Below, in pieces: positions 7,895-16,980 of a DNA stretch of 64,000 bases (the stretch's first letter is position 1; the number at the start of each line of letters is the position of its first letter). This stretch comes from Roseovarius faecimaris. Lineage in GTDB: Bacteria; Pseudomonadota; Alphaproteobacteria; Rhodobacterales; Rhodobacteraceae. A model generated the notes under the pieces. The model had not been told where the DNA came from. It saw only the letters and a list, made by a program, of their open reading frames with translations, and did not search any database. The translations under genes and the position numbers were made by a program. The stretch is from NCBI RefSeq assembly GCF_009762325.1, contig NZ_CP034348.1, positions 3,664,501 through 3,728,500 on the forward strand, given 5' to 3'.

Positions 7895-8878
7895 CTATTT
7901 CTCGTAATGTCCCGACTGGTGCCAACGCCAGGCATCCTCGATCATTTGCCGCATCTTCGAGCGTCCGGGCGCCCAGCCCAGCTCTTCCTCGGCGCGGGTC
8001 GACCCCGAGACCAGCTTGGTGCAGTCGCCGGGTCTGCGCGGGCCCTCGATCACCGGCACCTCGCGGTTGGTCACCGCGTGGGCCTGTTCGATCACCTCGC
8101 GCACCGAAAAGCCGGTTCCGGTGCCAAGGTTGAATACCCGGCTTTCCTTCCCCTGCTCCAGCCATTTGAGCCCTTTAATATGCGCCTCCACAAGGTCCAT
8201 CACATGCACGTAGTCACGAATGCAGGTGCCGTCGGGCGTGTCGTAATCCGTACCAAAGATGGTCAGCGCGTCGCGCTTGCCCGCGATAGCATCCAGCACC
8301 AGCGGGATAAGATGCGTCTCGGGCTGGTGGAACTCGCCCACCTCCGCCTCAGGATCGCACCCTGCCACGTTGAAATAGCGGAAGATCACATGCCGCAGAC
8401 CGTGGGCGACCTCGAAATCGCGCAGCATATCCTCGATGGCGCGTTTGGACGAGCCGTAGGCGTTGATCGGGTGTTGCGGGCAGTCCTCGTCAAGCACCAC
8501 ATTGTCCTGATCGCCATAGGTGGCGCAGGTCGACGAGAAAACGATGTTCTGCGTCCCGCCGCCCACCGCCGCTTGGAGCAGGGTCAGCGATCCTTCGACG
8601 TTGTTGCGCCAGTAGCGTGCAGGGTGGTTCATACTCTCGCCCACCTGGCTGAGCGCCGCGAAATGCATCACCGCCGTTGGCTGATAGGTGGCGAACACCT
8701 CGTCAAGCCGCGCGCGGTCGCAAAGGTCGCCCTTCTCGAACGGGCCGAATTTCACCGCGTCCTGCCAGCCGGTGACCAGACTGTCATAGGTGACGGGCGT
8801 ATAGCCCTCACGCGCCAGCATCTTGCAGGCATGACTGCCGATATACCCGGCACCGCCTGTCACCAAAACCGTCGTCAT
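7895..8878 (-). CDS. galE: UDP-glucose 4-epimerase
   Basis: Interconverts UDP-glucose and UDP-galactose using bound NAD. It is an extended short-chain dehydrogenase of 327 residues, the normal length. The Rossmann motif GGAGYIGSH is at 8-16, the catalytic Ser region SSTCATYG at 115-122, and the catalytic Tyr141 and Lys145 are in YGSSK. It starts 18 bases after galU and ends 36 bases before a glycosyltransferase gene. This fits a role in supplying UDP-galactose or a related sugar for surface glycans rather than in galactose catabolism. Confidence 0.95.
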   Translation of the reverse strand: MTTVLVTGGAGYIGSHACKMLAREGYTPVTYDSLVTGWQDAVKFGPFEKGDLCDRARLDEVFATYQPTAVMHFAALSQVGESMNHPARYWRNNVEGSLTLLQAAVGGGTQNIVFSSTCATYGDQDNVVLDEDCPQHPINAYGSSKRAIEDMLRDFEVAHGLRHVIFRYFNVAGCDPEAEVGEFHQPETHLIPLVLDAIAGKRDALTIFGTDYDTPDGTCIRDYVHVMDLVEAHIKGLKWLEQGKESRVFNLGTGTGFSVREVIEQAHAVTNREVPVIEGPRRPGDCTKLVSGSTRAEEELGWAPGRSKMRQMIEDAWRWHQSGHYEK

Positions 8879-8896
8879 CTGATCCGTCCCGCCCGC

Positions 8897-9790
8897 TTAC
8901 TGAGCGGCTTTGTCGGCATGCACGATATCGTTGAGATAACCCCAGAGCTCGTCGCGCAGCTCTTCGCGTTCCAGTGCGAACGCCACGGTCGCCTGCAGGA
9001 AGCCCGCCTTGGACCCGCAATCGAACCGCCGACCATTGAACCGGAAGCCATAGACCTCTTCCCCCGCCTCGCGCGCATCGGCGATGGCGTCGGTCAGCTG
9101 GATTTCACCACCCGCGCCGGCCTTTTTCTTGTTCAGCTGCTGCAGCACGGTGGGCGTAAGAATATACCGGCCGATGACAGCAAGGTTCGACGGCGCGGTG
9201 CCCGCTTTTGGCTTTTCGACCATCCCTTTGGTGGAAACCAGCGCGCCCATGTCATCCTTGATATCGAGGATACCATAGGACGAGGTCTGATCATCCGGGA
9301 CTTCCATGGCCGCGACCATGTTGCCGGGATTTTCCTCGAAGGCTTCGACCATCTGGGCAAGGCAGGGCTTGTCGGCGGCAATCACGTCATCGGGCAGGAT
9401 CACGGCAAACGGCTCGTTCGCGATCAACCGCCGCGCACACCATACCGCATGGCCCAGTCCAAGCGGCTTGTGCTGGCGCATATAAGCAATTTCGCCACTG
9501 TCCATGTTGGTGGATTTGAGGACCTCAAGAAGCTTGTCCTTGCCTTTGCGGCGCAGCTCCTGCTCAAGCTGCGGAGCATTGTCGAAGTAATCTTCCAACG
9601 CGCCCTTGCCGCGCGAGGTGATAAAGATGAATTCCTTGATCCCCGCAGCACGCGCTTCGTCAATCGCATATTGCACGAGCGGGCGGTCCACCAGGGTCAT
9701 GATTTCCTTCGGTACGGATTTGGTCGCCGGCAAAAACCGCGTGCCAAGTCCCGCGACGGGAAAAATCGCCTTCGTAACCTTGTTTCTCAT
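8897..9790 (-). CDS. galU: UTP-glucose-1-phosphate uridylyltransferase
   Basis: Makes UDP-glucose from UTP and glucose-1-phosphate. The bacterial GalU signature AGLGTRFLPATKS is at about 13-25, and the later segments EKPKAGTAPSNLAVIGRYIL and GGEIQLTDAI are typical. The ATG at 9790 is chosen because GAGGAG lies 6 bases upstream and the protein then starts MRNKVTKAIFPVAG as in the family; the longer open frame to 9895 adds an unlikely leader. The length is 297 residues. It is the first gene of the galU-galE-glycosyltransferase group, with a 156-base gap to kdsB upstream. Confidence 0.95.
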   Translation of the reverse strand: MRNKVTKAIFPVAGLGTRFLPATKSVPKEIMTLVDRPLVQYAIDEARAAGIKEFIFITSRGKGALEDYFDNAPQLEQELRRKGKDKLLEVLKSTNMDSGEIAYMRQHKPLGLGHAVWCARRLIANEPFAVILPDDVIAADKPCLAQMVEAFEENPGNMVAAMEVPDDQTSSYGILDIKDDMGALVSTKGMVEKPKAGTAPSNLAVIGRYILTPTVLQQLNKKKAGAGGEIQLTDAIADAREAGEEVYGFRFNGRRFDCGSKAGFLQATVAFALEREELRDELWGYLNDIVHADKAAQ

Positions 9791-9907
9791 CACCTGCTCC
9801 TCGACACTTTCTTTTTTGTTTACACTACACAGATACCTTTCGGTTTGCATAATCATAAGCGGGAAAAACAGCCAAATTTTGTCAATCAGCGCCACTTTTG
9901 AAACAAA

Positions 9908-9947
9908 AATTCAAAGCGGCGAAAGGCCGTGTCAGGCAACAGCCGCT
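9908..9947 (-). terminator. Possible terminator after kdsB
   Basis: Read on the minus strand, AGCGGC and GCCGCT form a 6-bp stem around a long loop that contains a smaller GCC/GGC stem. It is followed by TTTGAATTTTTG. It overlaps the kdsB stop codon. The long loop makes this weak, but it would separate cysQ-kdsB from galU. Confidence 0.35.
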
Positions 9948-10747
9948 CACGGCATCGACATTTCGGCCATCATCGCTTCGATCCGCGGCACATCCTCGGG
10001 GTTGTTCAACTCCCAGAACTGGCGGCCCCGTGCCTCTACTTCGGTGCACAGGATCGTGCGTCCCTGCTCCAAGAAACGGAGCTGTTCCAGCCCTTCAAGA
10101 CGCTCCAGCGGGCCCGCTGACCAAGTCTTGTAGGTGGTCAGCGCCTCGGGGCGATAAGCATAAACCCCGACATGGTGAAACACCGGCGTGGCGTCTTCAT
10201 CTGCATAGCGTTTGCCGGTGTAGGGGATGACCTCCTTGGAGAAGTAAAGCCCATGCCGGTTGGCATCGAATACCGCAGTCGTGCCACCGACACGGCCCTG
10301 CGAACGGTCCTCGAGAAACCCGTTCAACGCTTTGCCATCGCAGCGCAGCACAGGCGTGGCGATATCCGCGCTCGGGTCCACCATCAGGTCGCGCACCAGA
10401 TCCTCGACAAACCAGGCGGGCGTCAGCGGCGCATCGCCCTGCAGGTTGACGACGATATCGAAGGCACCGCCCAGATGCTCCAGCGCTTCGGCACAGCGTT
10501 CGGTGCCATTGGCGCATTCAGACGACGTCATCACCACCTCGGCGCCAAACGCTTCAGAGGCGGTTCTGATCCGGTCATCATCCGTTGCCACCACAACCCG
10601 GTCCACACCCTTCACCATCTGCGCCGCTTCCCAGGACCGTTGAATCAGGCTTTTTGCCTTTCCGGTCGCGCCGGTGAGCGAAACAAGGGGCTTGCCCGGA
10701 TAGCGGGTCGAGGCATACCGCGCGGGAATGACGATCAGCACAGACAT
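9947..10747 (-). CDS. kdsB: 3-deoxy-manno-octulosonate cytidylyltransferase (CMP-Kdo synthetase)
   Basis: Activates Kdo as CMP-Kdo for lipid A core or for the Kdo linker of capsules. The N-terminal nucleotide-binding motif PARYASTRYPGKPL is at 8-21, and later segments such as NLQGDAPLTP and HVGVYAYRPEAL are characteristic. The 266 residues are normal or slightly long for the family. Its start overlaps the cysQ stop by one base, so the two are translationally coupled. Because capsule loci often carry a dedicated CMP-Kdo synthetase (KpsU), and an export permease lies divergently next door, this copy could be a capsule enzyme rather than the housekeeping one; the window cannot settle this. Confidence 0.92.
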   Translation of the reverse strand: MSVLIVIPARYASTRYPGKPLVSLTGATGKAKSLIQRSWEAAQMVKGVDRVVVATDDDRIRTASEAFGAEVVMTSSECANGTERCAEALEHLGGAFDIVVNLQGDAPLTPAWFVEDLVRDLMVDPSADIATPVLRCDGKALNGFLEDRSQGRVGGTTAVFDANRHGLYFSKEVIPYTGKRYADEDATPVFHHVGVYAYRPEALTTYKTWSAGPLERLEGLEQLRFLEQGRTILCTEVEARGRQFWELNNPEDVPRIEAMMAEMSMP

Positions 10748-11544
10748 CAGGCCGACTTCAGCGCAACATCAGGGGAATAGGCGATGAAGAACGGGTTGGC
10801 ATAACCATCCTTGCCGTACATCAGCGGGGTATGATCATCAAACCGCACCACCTTGCCGCCTGCACCGTTCAGGACAGCATGGCCTGCGGCGGTGTCCCAT
10901 TCCATCGTCCGGCCCACGCGGGGATAGAGATCGGCCTCACCGGTGGCGATCAGACAGAACTTGAGCGAGGACCCCGCGCTCTTCATATCCTTCACAGCAT
11001 ATTTGTTTATGTAGTCATCCGTTGCCTGATCCCGGTGCGACTTGGAGGCAACCACCATAAGCGCGCCATTGTCGGGCTTCGAGACATGGATCGGGCGCAA
11101 AGCGCCAAGCGTATCGCGCTCGAACGGGCCCTCCTCTTCGACCGATGTGCCATCCGCCTGAGTAAAGAACATCCGCCCCTTGGCCGGCGCATAGACCACG
11201 CCGCGCGTCGGTACACCGCTTTCGACATAGGCGATATTCACGGTGAAATCGCCGCGCCGATGGATGAACTCCTTGGTGCCATCCAGCGGATCGACGATCA
11301 GAAAGGTATCGGCCCTTTCGCTATGGGACGTTGCCTGTTCCTCGGTCACAAGCGCCACATCCGGGAAAGCCGTGCGCAAACCGGCCGAGATAATCGCATC
11401 GGCTGCCTCGTCGGCTTCGGTCACCGGGCTGTCGTCGGATTTCACCTTCACGTCGAAATCATCGGCCCCATAAATCTCCATGATCCTGTCGCCTGCGTCC
11501 AGCGCGAGACGGCGCATCACGGTGATCAATTTGTCGTAGTCCAA
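10747..11544 (-). CDS. cysQ: 3'(2'),5'-bisphosphate nucleotidase CysQ
   Basis: Inositol-monophosphatase-family phosphatase that hydrolyses PAP, the by-product of PAPS-using enzymes, to AMP. Metal motif DPLDGTKE is at residues 85-92 and WDTAAGHAVL at 216-225, both intact. The protein is 265 residues if it starts at the TTG at 11542-11544, which has GGAG 7 bases upstream and gives the usual LDYDKLI start. A longer frame to 11580 exists but has no better ribosome site. It is coupled to kdsB and lies in the same region as a sulfotransferase gene, which makes PAP removal for glycan sulfation a sensible job. Confidence 0.92.
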   Translation of the reverse strand: MDYDKLITVMRRLALDAGDRIMEIYGADDFDVKVKSDDSPVTEADEAADAIISAGLRTAFPDVALVTEEQATSHSERADTFLIVDPLDGTKEFIHRRGDFTVNIAYVESGVPTRGVVYAPAKGRMFFTQADGTSVEEEGPFERDTLGALRPIHVSKPDNGALMVVASKSHRDQATDDYINKYAVKDMKSAGSSLKFCLIATGEADLYPRVGRTMEWDTAAGHAVLNGAGGKVVRFDDHTPLMYGKDGYANPFFIAYSPDVALKSA

Positions 11545-11587
11545 AACCCTGCTCCTTAACGGCGTGCTCCTGACGGGCACGCATCTG

Positions 11588-11616
11588 TTGATCCGATTGC
11601 ATTGTCCCCTTATGAT
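11588..11616 (+). promoter_or_regulatory. Sigma-70-type promoter for the export permease
   Basis: TTGATC at 11588-11593 and TATGAT at 11611-11616 are separated by exactly 17 bases. The start of transcription would fall near 11623, about 58 bases before the ATG at 11681. It lies in the divergent gap between cysQ and the permease gene. Confidence 0.65.
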
Positions 11617-11680
11617 ACGGCGCTAACGGGACAGCAAGAATTCCGTGCCACAAAGCCAAGGCAGACAGCAAAGCAGCGCC

Positions 11681-12502
11681 ATGTTCCAGAATGTCCAACC
11701 CAAATCGACGCTTCAGTCGATCGCCGCGACGGGCGAGCTGATCTATCACGCCGCGGTGCGGGATGTGCGCAAAGCGCATGGCAATGCCTATATCGCGTTG
11801 TTTTCCAACATGATGGTCGCCATCATGTTCGTGGTGGCTTTCTATGTAATGTTCATCATCCTCGGACTGCGGTCCGCCGCCCTGCGGGGTGATTTTTTGC
11901 TCTACATCATGTCGGGTATTTTTCTGTTTCTGACCCATACCAAGGCATTGGGCGCCGTTGTCGGGGCAGAGGGGCCGGTTTCTCCGATGATGCTGCACGC
12001 CCCAATGAACACGATTATCGGCATCTGTGCCGCCGCGCTCAGCACGCTTTACATTCAGACCCTCACGCTATTCGTCATCCTCTTCATTTATCATGTCGGC
12101 TTCAATCCGATCACAATCGACCAGCCGATTTCAGCCTATGGCATGTTTCTTCTCAGCTGGGCCTCGGGTATCTCGATCGGGCTTGTCCTTTTGTCTATCA
12201 AGCCCTGGTTCCCGGGTTTTGTTAACCTCTTCACCACGGTGTATCAGCGCGCCAGCATGATCTGCTCGGGCAAGATGTTTGTCGCCAACACACTGCCGGG
12301 ATTCATGATTGCGATGTTCAACTGGCATCCGCTGTTTCACACCATCGACCAGAACCGCGGATTCGTCTTCGTCAACTACTTCCCGCGCAACTCAAACTGG
12401 GAATACACCCTCTACCTCTCCTTGGTCTTTGTCATGATCGGGCTGATGGGTGAGTTCTACACAAGGCAATTCGCCTCCAGCAGCTGGAGCGCGCGCCGAT
12501 GA
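11681..12502 (+). CDS. ABC-2 type polysaccharide export permease (KpsM-like)
   Basis: Integral inner-membrane permease with about six hydrophobic segments, for example MVAIMFVVAFYVMFIIL, FLLYIMSGIFLFL and YLSLVFVMIGLMG. The overall size (about 273 residues) and pattern match the KpsM/Wzm permeases that export finished polysaccharide with a separate ATPase. ATG 11681 is chosen because homologous proteins start near MFQNVQPK, but the ribosome site is weak and a GTG at 11645 is possible. No matching ATPase (KpsT/Wzt) is in the window. The next gene overlaps its stop by 4 bases. Confidence 0.8.
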   Translation: MFQNVQPKSTLQSIAATGELIYHAAVRDVRKAHGNAYIALFSNMMVAIMFVVAFYVMFIILGLRSAALRGDFLLYIMSGIFLFLTHTKALGAVVGAEGPVSPMMLHAPMNTIIGICAAALSTLYIQTLTLFVILFIYHVGFNPITIDQPISAYGMFLLSWASGISIGLVLLSIKPWFPGFVNLFTTVYQRASMICSGKMFVANTLPGFMIAMFNWHPLFHTIDQNRGFVFVNYFPRNSNWEYTLYLSLVFVMIGLMGEFYTRQFASSSWSARR

Positions 12503-13119
12503 GAGCCGCCCTGCTGGCAGGTCTTCTTATCGCCTGGCCTGCCACGGTCATGGCGCAATCCCTGTCGCTGCCCGCGCTCTATGCGGTGGTGGACGTGGCT
12601 AAGGGTGACGTGCTCAACATCCGGGCGGAACCGGACGGATCGGCCCAGCGGCTTGGCTCTTTCGCGCCTGGGGAAAAGCATATCGAGGTGACCGCATTGG
12701 ATGCCACCGGCAAGTGGGGTCGGGTGAATGTCGATGAGCAAAGCGGCTGGGTTGCCCTGCGATACCTCGCGCGCCAACAAATGGACGAAAGCACAGGCCT
12801 GCCGCGCCCGATGACCTGTTTCGGAACGGAACCGTTCTGGCGTCTCGACATCGACGCCGCTGCCACCGCGGCGTTCCGCAGCCAGGACGGCACCGAGATC
12901 AGCTTCTCCGGGGTGACGGCGCGCCGCGCCGATGGCCGCACGGATCGCTTTGCGCTGATCTCGGAACAGCAAGACGGCGCCGTCCATGCGGTTCTGGAAC
13001 GCCGGACCTGCTCGGACGGAATGTCGGATCAGAGCTATGGGCTGGATATCAACCTGTTCCTGCGTGACGATGCCGGCACGCGCCTTCTTGCCGGGTGCTG
13101 CTCTGTCGCGCCGCGCTGA
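12499..13119 (+). CDS. Secreted SH3-domain protein with COG3650-like C-terminal domain
   Basis: A 206-residue exported protein. Residues 1-20 are a clear Sec signal peptide ending A-M-A-Q or so. Residues 25-95 form a bacterial SH3 domain (SH3_3 type: KGDVLNIRAEPDGSAQRLG and GWVALRYLA), often used to bind peptidoglycan. Residues 108-206 match the pattern of a small envelope domain: CFGTEPFWRLDI near its start and LLAGCCS near its end, with four cysteines that may pair. Its ATG overlaps the permease stop. Just after the stop codon GCTGATCG and CGATCAGC (13115-13135) form a perfect 8-bp hairpin without a U-tract. The function is unknown. Confidence 0.75.
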   Translation: MRAALLAGLLIAWPATVMAQSLSLPALYAVVDVAKGDVLNIRAEPDGSAQRLGSFAPGEKHIEVTALDATGKWGRVNVDEQSGWVALRYLARQQMDESTGLPRPMTCFGTEPFWRLDIDAAATAAFRSQDGTEISFSGVTARRADGRTDRFALISEQQDGAVHAVLERRTCSDGMSDQSYGLDINLFLRDDAGTRLLAGCCSVAPR

Positions 13120-13304
13120 TCGTTTGGCGATCAGCCCCGCACAGGTCGCGTCCCTGACCTGGCGGGCCGCATCCAAAATCCGCCGATACACACCCGCCAA
13201 TCTCGCAGAACCCCGCGCGTTTTGCGGCATGTTTTCGCCCGTGATTGCGCGCGTGCCTTGCCCTGCCTAAGCCCACCCGGCGGCCCCGCAGGAAAGGAAG
13301 AGAT

Positions 13305-14207
13305 ATGTCACAACCCAACGCCCTTGAACAGCTCATGCTGGAGCTGATCAACGAAGAGCGCGCCGCCGTCGGCGCCCCACCCTTGCGGTTCAACGGTGAT
13401 CTGAACGAGGCCAGCGAAGACCACAGCAGCTGGATGCTGGCCACGGATGTCTTCTCGCATACCGGGCAAGGCGGTTCATCGGCCGGCGACCGGATTCAGC
13501 AGGCAGGCTATGAGCTTGAAGGCAACTGGACCTGGGGCGAAAACATCGCCTGGCAATCCGAGCGCGGCGACCCCGGCCTCGAAGACGACGTGCGCGACCT
13601 GCACGAAAGCCTGATGAACAGCCCAGGCCATCGCGCCAATATCCTGAACCCCGATTTCGAAGAGATCGGAATCGGGATTGAACGCGGTGATTTTGGCCGG
13701 TTTGACAGCGTCATGGTCACGCAGAATTTCGGAACAACCGACGCCACACCAGACCCGGTCACCCCGCCGACACCGGCCCCTGTCGCACCTCCATCAGAGC
13801 CGCCGGCCACGCCAACACCACCGGTTGCGCAACCGGTAAATCCGATCCCGATCCCACCGGTGATGCAGCCGCCGGTCATCGTCACCGAACCGGCGCCGCC
13901 GCTCTACACACCGCCCAGTCTAGTGGCGCAGCCGGGCTTGCCCGATACCCCGTCCTGGGCACCGCTGTTTCCGCAAGGGCCTTCTCAAGGTCCAAGCCTT
14001 GTCAGCCTTTTGCAGGATGTGTTTGACTTCACCCCGGCGCCACAGATGCCGTTGCTTGATTTCCTGGTGAACCTGCCGGGGCTGACAATTCCATCCTTGG
14101 CACCGCCAGCGCCGGTTCCGACCCCTGCCGCACCGCCCGATCTGTTTGTTATGGATCAGCTGAACCTGTCCGGCGCATTCTATGATGGGTTTGACACTGG
14201 CGCCTGA
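13305..14207 (+). CDS. CAP-domain (SCP/PR1) protein with proline-rich tail
   Basis: Residues 1-150 form a CAP domain; the typical segments EDHSSWML, FSHTGQGG, WGENIAWQ and SPGHRANILNP are all present. The rest is a long Pro- and Ala-rich tail (about 155-290) with no recognisable fold. The ATG at 13305 has AGGAAAGGAAGAG just upstream. There is no signal peptide. In Rhodobacteraceae, signal-less CAP domains are often found on type I-secreted RTX proteins, but no glycine-rich calcium repeats are present here. A role outside the cell is therefore possible but unproven. The 185 bases upstream hold no other gene. Confidence 0.8.
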   Translation: MSQPNALEQLMLELINEERAAVGAPPLRFNGDLNEASEDHSSWMLATDVFSHTGQGGSSAGDRIQQAGYELEGNWTWGENIAWQSERGDPGLEDDVRDLHESLMNSPGHRANILNPDFEEIGIGIERGDFGRFDSVMVTQNFGTTDATPDPVTPPTPAPVAPPSEPPATPTPPVAQPVNPIPIPPVMQPPVIVTEPAPPLYTPPSLVAQPGLPDTPSWAPLFPQGPSQGPSLVSLLQDVFDFTPAPQMPLLDFLVNLPGLTIPSLAPPAPVPTPAAPPDLFVMDQLNLSGAFYDGFDTGA

Positions 14208-14221
14208 CCCCGAAAGGCGGA

Positions 14222-14830
14222 TCAGTCGACGACACGCAGCGTCAGATTGATCCGCCCGCCCTTCGGCAGAAGCGGCGAAGAGCCAAACCGGATCCGGTCC
14301 ACGCCGTGATAGGTCAGCCGCGCCTCGCCCCCCATGACAACCGCATCGCCGGAACTGAGCCAGAGGCTTTCCGTCTTGCCCCCGCGTGTCGGGTTGCCAA
14401 TGCGAAACAGCCCGTCATCCCCCAATGAGAGCGACAGGACCGGCCAGCCGAAATCCGCCTCGTCGCGATCCTGATGCATCCCCATCCGCGCACCCTCACC
14501 GTAAAAGTTGATCAGGCAGCAATCCGGTCCGCGCTCCTTGCTGACCAGATCGCGCCAGATGCGCATCACCACTTCGGGAATCGGGGGCCACGCCTGTCCG
14601 TCCGGGTGGTGCGGGACATAGCGATAGCCCGAGCGGTCCGAATACCAGCCGTATTTGCCCGCTGATGTCATGCGCACCGACATCGGTTTGCCATAGGGCG
14701 TCTGTGGTGAAAACGGAGGCGCGGCGCGCGCCACCTCGCGCAGTTCGGTCAGCATGTCCACCTGCGCCGCCGCATTCAGCAGGCCCTTGAAAATCTTGAA
14801 CCCTCGGATCGTCAGGGTGGGGGTGGTCAT
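14222..14830 (-). CDS. alkB: AlkB-type alpha-ketoglutarate-dependent DNA repair dioxygenase
   Basis: Fe(II)/2-oxoglutarate dioxygenase that removes alkyl groups from damaged DNA bases by oxidation. The iron ligands are visible as His119 and Asp121 (MGMHQDRDE) and His175 (YHGVDR). The 2-oxoglutarate-binding arginines are in RINLTLR near residues 193-199. The length of 202 residues is normal for the bacterial enzyme. It is transcribed divergently from dnaK. It is not linked to an ada gene in this window, so there is no sign of an adaptive-response operon here. Confidence 0.92.
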   Translation of the reverse strand: MTTPTLTIRGFKIFKGLLNAAAQVDMLTELREVARAAPPFSPQTPYGKPMSVRMTSAGKYGWYSDRSGYRYVPHHPDGQAWPPIPEVVMRIWRDLVSKERGPDCCLINFYGEGARMGMHQDRDEADFGWPVLSLSLGDDGLFRIGNPTRGGKTESLWLSSGDAVVMGGEARLTYHGVDRIRFGSSPLLPKGGRINLTLRVVD

Positions 14831-14902
14831 GGAATCGTACGCCTTTCGTGTCTCTGCCGCTCATTTTAGCCAAAAATACAAGAATAGCCTCTATCCCGGC
14901 GC

Positions 14903-14931
14903 TTGCAGGGCCAGTTTCGCCTGCCTATATA
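14903..14931 (+). promoter_or_regulatory. dnaK promoter
   Basis: TTGCAG at 14903-14908 and TATATA at 14926-14931 are spaced by 17 bases, a very good sigma-70 match. The context CTTGCAG and CCTATATA also resembles heat-shock (RpoH) promoters, so it may be read by both. Transcription would start near 14938, giving a leader of about 105 bases. Confidence 0.7.
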
Positions 14932-15042
14932 CGCCGGGAAGCGTTGAGCGGATGCTACCCGCCGACGTGCAACCATCGGGGCCCTGATGCCGAAACGGGT
15001 CGGGCCTCTGTCATATCGCCTTAAGTAGAAGGGATCGAAAAC

Positions 15043-16962
15043 ATGGCCAAAGTCATTGGTATTGACCTCGGAACCACCAACAGCTGCGTCGCCATCATGG
15101 ATGGCAGCCAGCCCCGCGTCATCGAAAACAGCGAAGGCGCACGTACCACCCCCTCCATCGTCGCGTTCACGGATGACGAACGCCTCGTTGGCCAGCCGGC
15201 CAAGCGCCAGGCAGTGACCAACCCCTCCAACACGATCTTCGGCGTTAAGCGCCTGATCGGTCGTCGTGCGGACGACGCGGATCTTGCCAAGGACAAGAAG
15301 AACATGCCGTTCAACGTCATCGACGGCGGCAATGGCGACGCATGGGTGGAAGCCAAGGGCGAAAAATACAGCCCCTCCCAGATTTCCGCCTTCATCCTGG
15401 GCAAGATGAAGGAAACCGCCGAGAGCTATCTTGGCGAAGACGTGACGCAAGCCGTCATCACCGTTCCTGCCTATTTCAACGACGCCCAGCGTCAGGCCAC
15501 CAAGGACGCGGGCAAGATTGCCGGCCTCGAAGTGCTGCGGATCATCAACGAACCGACCGCTGCCGCGCTGGCCTATGGCCTGGACAAGGAAGACACCCAC
15601 ACCATCGCGGTCTATGACCTTGGTGGCGGTACGTTCGACGTGACCATCCTTGAGATCGACGATGGCCTGTTCGAAGTGAAATCGACCAACGGCGACACGT
15701 TCCTTGGCGGTGAAGACTTCGACATGCGCATCGTCTCCTACCTCGCCGATGAGTTCAAAAAGGAAAACGGCGTCGATCTGACCAAAGACAAGATGGCGCT
15801 GCAACGGCTCAAGGAAGCCGCCGAGAAGGCCAAGATCGAACTGTCGAGCGCCTCGCAGACCGAAATCAACCAGCCCTTCATCTCGATGGGCTCGGACGGT
15901 CAGCCGCTGCACATGGTCATGAAACTGACCCGCGCCAAGCTGGAAAGCCTTGTGGGGGACCTGATCAAGGCCTCGATCAAGCCGTGCCAGGCCGCTCTGA
16001 AAGATGCGGGCCTGTCGGCCAGCGAGATTGACGAGATCGTGCTTGTCGGTGGTATGACCCGGATGCCGAAAGTGGTCGAGGAAGTGACCAAGTTCTTCGG
16101 CAAGGAGCCGCACAAGGGGGTGAACCCTGACGAAGTGGTCGCCATGGGTGCCGCCATTCAGGCCGGTGTTCTGCAAGGCGACGTGAAAGATGTTGTTCTG
16201 CTCGACGTGACGCCGCTGTCGCTCGGGATCGAAACGCTGGGTGGCGTGTTCACCCGCCTGATCGACCGCAACACGACGATCCCGACCAACAAGAGCCAGA
16301 TCTTCTCGACCGCCGAGGACAACCAGAGCGCCGTGACGATCCGCGTCTTCCAGGGCGAGCGTGAAATGGCGGCGGACAACAAGATGCTTGGCCAGTTCAA
16401 TCTGGAGAACATCCCGCCCGCCCCGCGCGGCATGCCGCAGATCGAAGTGACCTTTGACATCGACGCCAACGGCATCGTGTCGGTCAGCGCCAAGGACAAG
16501 GGCACTGGCAAGGAACAGAAGATCACGATCCAGGCCTCGGGTGGCCTCAGCGACGACGACATCGAAAAGATGATCAAGGACGCCGAAGAGAACGCCGAAG
16601 CCGATAAGGAACGCCGCGAGCTGGTTGAAGCCCGGAACCAGGCCGAAAGCCTGATCAACTCGACCGAGAAGTCGATGGAAGAACATGGTGACAAGGTTGA
16701 CCCGACCACCATCGAAGCCATCGAACTGGCCATTGCTGCGCTCAAGGACGATCTGGAGAAGGACGACGCGTCCGCCGACAAGATCAAGTCGGGCATCCAG
16801 AACGTGACCGAGGCAGCGATGAAGCTGGGCGAGGCGATCTACAAGGCCCAGGCCGAAGAGGCCGAGGACGAGCCGATGGCCGCTGACGAGGCTGCGAAAG
16901 ACGGTGACGACGATATCGTCGACGCCGATTTCGAAGACCTCGACGACGACAAGCGCGCCTGA
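15043..16962 (+). CDS. dnaK: Chaperone DnaK (Hsp70)
   Basis: ATP-dependent Hsp70 chaperone that works with DnaJ and GrpE to fold and rescue proteins. It starts [20 protein letters not shown] and has the phosphate-binding motifs GIDLGTTNS (6-14) and [10 protein letters not shown] in the ATPase domain. It is full length at 639 residues. The substrate-binding domain ends in the acidic tail EDLDDDKRA. An AAGGGA site precedes the ATG. dnaJ follows after 73 bases that contain a strong hairpin. Confidence 0.99.
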   Translation: MAKVIGIDLGTTNSCVAIMDGSQPRVIENSEGARTTPSIVAFTDDERLVGQPAKRQAVTNPSNTIFGVKRLIGRRADDADLAKDKKNMPFNVIDGGNGDAWVEAKGEKYSPSQISAFILGKMKETAESYLGEDVTQAVITVPAYFNDAQRQATKDAGKIAGLEVLRIINEPTAAALAYGLDKEDTHTIAVYDLGGGTFDVTILEIDDGLFEVKSTNGDTFLGGEDFDMRIVSYLADEFKKENGVDLTKDKMALQRLKEAAEKAKIELSSASQTEINQPFISMGSDGQPLHMVMKLTRAKLESLVGDLIKASIKPCQAALKDAGLSASEIDEIVLVGGMTRMPKVVEEVTKFFGKEPHKGVNPDEVVAMGAAIQAGVLQGDVKDVVLLDVTPLSLGIETLGGVFTRLIDRNTTIPTNKSQIFSTAEDNQSAVTIRVFQGEREMAADNKMLGQFNLENIPPAPRGMPQIEVTFDIDANGIVSVSAKDKGTGKEQKITIQASGGLSDDDIEKMIKDAEENAEADKERRELVEARNQAESLINSTEKSMEEHGDKVDPTTIEAIELAIAALKDDLEKDDASADKIKSGIQNVTEAAMKLGEAIYKAQAEEAEDEPMAADEAAKDGDDDIVDADFEDLDDDKRA

Positions 16963-16980
16963 CGCGAGCCAGGAACGACA

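Noticed and set aside
7859-9901. A 680-codon open frame on the plus strand across galE and galU
   Set aside because: It lies antisense to two well-recognised genes and its product shows no domain; a codon-bias shadow.
13115-13135. 8-bp hairpin GCTGATCG/CGATCAGC after the SH3 gene as a terminator
   Set aside because: There is no T-run after it on either strand, so it was noted in the gene entry only.
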